From RGIG7213 sp045545665 (GTDB lineage Bacteria > Bacillota > Clostridia > Oscillospirales > CAG-272): 51,508 nt of DNA. The position numbers were made by a program, and so were the translations under genes. The stretch spans positions 1 through 51,508 of the forward strand of contig JAZQBL010000003.1 in assembly GCA_045545665.1 (NCBI GenBank), in the 5' to 3' direction. The notes under the pieces are model-generated. The model saw only the letters and a list, made by a program, of their open reading frames with translations, was not told where the DNA came from and did no database searches. Shown here in pieces: positions 50,112-51,508 of the stretch; within the stretch, counting starts at the first letter, position 1, and each line of letters opens with the position of its first letter.

Positions 50112-50386
50112 GAAATCGATCGCTTGCGCTCGAGGTGAAATAATTTACTTGCGTAAATTATGAAATTTGATGCCTCGGCATCAAATGAAATCCTTGCTGA
50201 TGCAAGGATGAAATCAGCTAACGCTGATGAAATCTTCGGCTTTGCCTCAGATGAAATTAAATCCACCCACTCGCCGTCGAGGCGAATTTCATCCAACGAA
50301 GTTGGATTTCATTGTCAAAGACGATTTCACCCACCCGCAAGGGTGGATTTAGTTAAAAAAAGCCAAGTCGATGACTTGGCTTTTTT
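50112..50386 (+). repeat. array of small hairpins with GAAAT/ATTTC linkers, closed by a terminator
   Basis: Hairpins, in order: CGATCGC/GCGCTCG (50117-50132), AATTTAC/GTAAATT (50142-50159), ATTTGATGC/GCATCAAAT (50165-50186), ATCCTTGC/GCAAGGAT (50190-50209), ATCAGC/GCTGAT (50213-50228), ATCT..GGC/GCC..AGAT (50232-50252), TCGCC/GGCGA (50271-50285), ATCCAAC/GTTGGAT (50291-50307), GTC/GAC (50314-50322) and CCACCC-GCAA-GGGTGG (50331-50346). GAAAT separates those before about 50258 and ATTTC those after. TAAATCCACCC (50258-50268) also pairs with GGGTGGATTTA (50341-50351), enclosing the second half. A terminator, AAAAAAGCCAAGTC/GACTTGGCTTTTTT (50356-50386), closes the unit. The sequences of the stems differ; only linkers and form repeat. 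Confidence 0.75.
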
Positions 50387-50655
50387 CTGTGTAAGGACTA
50401 TAAAAAAGATATTTTTGCCGTTTTTGCGTATGACTTCGAACCCTCACATAATTTCCAAGTGCTTGAAAAATCCATGTTTTACGCGTCTTTTCCAACGCTC
50501 GCACCTGGACTTGGGGGTTCAGATTTCACCGCTTTACTCCGTGCATTTGGAGACCGAGAGATCTGAACCCTCACAGAGCCGTACTCGCTTTTTCTTTCAT
50601 TAAAACGGCATTTTATCTTGAGCTTTCTGCTTTAGTGTGTGGTGGTGAGCCACCG
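50387..50655. other. non-coding boundary region with large inverted and direct repeats
   Basis: No gene. GGGTTCAGAT (50515-50524) and ATCTGAACCC (50561-50570) form a perfect 10-bp inverted repeat with a 36-nt interior. GAACCCTCACA occurs at 50438-50448 and again at 50565-50575, 127 bases apart. CCAAGT (50455) and ACTTGG (50509) form another pair. The repeats lie between the hairpin array and the recombinase, as attachment or end sequences of a mobile element might. Confidence 0.45.
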
Positions 50656-51508
50656 TCAGTCGATCAGTGGCTGTACCACTTTGAGACCGCCTACAAAAAT
50701 CACCGTGATCTGTTCTTTGGAATCTACCGTTATGCATTCGAGCAGTTGTCTTACGATCTGCTCATCGTATTCCATCGGGCGGTTTTTCAGTCCGTCCAGG
50801 ATGGTGTATATATCGTCGAGTCGGGTTTGGGTTTTCTCTCTTTTGAGCTGACCGTCTTGGATGTCTGCGAGTTGCTGTTGCAGTGCGACCTTTTCATCCA
50901 TGAGCCGTTTGGCTTTTTCTTCATCGAAGGCATCCACCGTTTCGGTGGATATTTTTGATAGCATTGCTTTGAATTCTGCATCGATCTCTGCGATTCGGAT
51001 TTGCAGTTCCATGCTGTTGTCCTCGGTTGGCTCATTTTCCAAGGCCATGCCGATGTGTACTTTCAGAGTCTGCAGCACACCGAGGTTTTGCTGTGCCGTT
51101 TCCATAATGGCTCTCATGACGGCTCGTTGCAGGATGCTTTCCTCTACAGTCGGTGAGTTGTGGCAGTATTTCTTGCCGAAGTCAAGCCGATTGATACATC
51201 TCCACACAATCTTCTTTTGCCCTTTTACCGTCCATGTGCATCTGCGGTACGGTGTCTTGCATTCTCCGCAGACGAGCAGTTCGGTCATGGCGTATTTGCT
51301 TGAGTATTTGCCTTGCTCGGTTTTCGTGCCGACCTTTTTGGTCTTGGGCTTTCCGGCACGTCTTGCGAGTTCCTCTTGGACTCTGCCGAAGGTGACCGCA
51401 TCGATGATGGCAGGATGGTTGTTCTCGATGTAGTATTTCGGGCGCTCGCCGTTGTTGACCATGACCTTTTTGGATAGGCAGTCTTTGATGTAGGTCTTGT
51501 TGATGACC
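50656..51508 (-). CDS. large serine recombinase, C-terminal part (5' end beyond window)
   Basis: The reading frame is open to the right edge, so about 283 C-terminal residues are visible and the catalytic serine domain is outside. The visible part begins in the Recombinase domain (GERPKYYIENNHPAII, VTFGRVQEELARRA), continues with the zinc ribbon (CGECKTPYRRC, then WRCINR and YCHN, four Cys) and a long coiled coil (ELQIRIAEIDAEFKAML through VALQQQLADIQD), and ends in a beta segment TVIFVGGLKVVQPLID. This is the architecture of Tn-type or phage-type large serine recombinases (TnpX/CcrB-like). An in-frame ATG at 51462 is internal, not the start. Confidence 0.88.
   Translation of the reverse strand, partial: VINKTYIKDCLSKKVMVNNGERPKYYIENNHPAIIDAVTFGRVQEELARRAGKPKTKKVGTKTEQGKYSSKYAMTELLVCGECKTPYRRCTWTVKGQKKIVWRCINRLDFGKKYCHNSPTVEESILQRAVMRAIMETAQQNLGVLQTLKVHIGMALENEPTEDNSMELQIRIAEIDAEFKAMLSKISTETVDAFDEEKAKRLMDEKVALQQQLADIQDGQLKREKTQTRLDDIYTILDGLKNRPMEYDEQIVRQLLECITVDSKEQITVIFVGGLKVVQPLID

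Noticed and set aside
50112..50386. CRISPR array
   Set aside because: Repeats are only 5-6 bases (GAAAT), the intervening units are self-complementary rather than spacers, and no cas genes are near.
50430..50580. tRNA gene suggested by GGGTTC/TTCGAACCC sequences
   Set aside because: No acceptor stem, D-arm or anticodon arm could be drawn on either strand around these words.

Overview
The window reads as a chromosomal segment of an anaerobic, low-to-mid GC Firmicute, most likely a gut-type member of the class Clostridia. The reasons are the [FeFe]-hydrogenase maturases HydE, HydG and HydF, near-consensus SigA-type promoters (TTGACA-17-TATAAT), strong AGGAGG ribosome binding sites, a glycine riboswitch driving an AGCS symporter, NPxTxD-type sortase-like C-termini and short palindromic repeats between genes. 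No rRNA, tRNA or CRISPR array was recognised. Family names come from motif recognition by eye; no database search was run.

Layout, left to right. (1) 0.07-0.8 kb: a small membrane protein and hairpin-rich DNA. (2) 0.8-13.4 kb: a seven-gene minus-strand operon for carbohydrate uptake. It has a 1004-residue solute-binding protein, two pairs of MalF/MalG-type permeases, an NHL-TPR-Yip1 membrane protein and a secreted DUF5696 protein, but no ATPase gene. (3) 13.4-21.2 kb: a GNAT acetyltransferase, a coding remnant, a palindromic repeat patch, an Lhr-like helicase, an AGCS symporter, a DUF2185 protein, purC, and a small CopZ-like metal-binding protein under an operator-like palindrome. (4) 21.2-27.2 kb: a TetR regulator divergent from a P1B-type metal ATPase, then hemolysin III, a pyridoxal/pyridoxamine kinase and a second AGCS symporter behind a glycine riboswitch. 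(5) 27.3-31.3 kb: the H-cluster maturation operon (TM1266-like regulator, hydE, hydG, hydF) without hydrogenase structural genes.

(6) 31.3-36.3 kb: six tandem paralogues encoding secreted proteins of about 230-250 residues with NP(Q/E)T(S/A)D-TM-KKRR C-termini. Their 5' ends, 3' ends and promoter regions are shuffled between copies. (7) 36.3-38.1 kb: an NYN-domain protein that appears to start on a non-standard AUA codon, and an unknown partner gene. (8) 38.2-50.0 kb: mostly housekeeping genes. These include a PurF homologue lacking the catalytic cysteine, HAD phosphatases, DUF1893, an ECF S-component, an Fe-S aldo/keto reductase, DegV, a Pit phosphate transporter, and an operon with holA, a toprim (RNase M5-like) protein, gtrA, a lipoprotein, a NagD-type HAD and an EamA transporter. 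(9) 50.0-51.5 kb: a striking array of about ten small hairpins joined by GAAAT/ATTTC linkers and closed by a strong terminator, next to the C-terminal part of a large serine recombinase that runs off the right edge.

The most unusual elements are the mosaic six-gene array with its duplicated promoter segment, the hairpin array beside the recombinase, the uptake operon with two permease pairs and accessory secreted proteins, the glutaminase-dead PurF homologue, and the AUA-start NYN gene.
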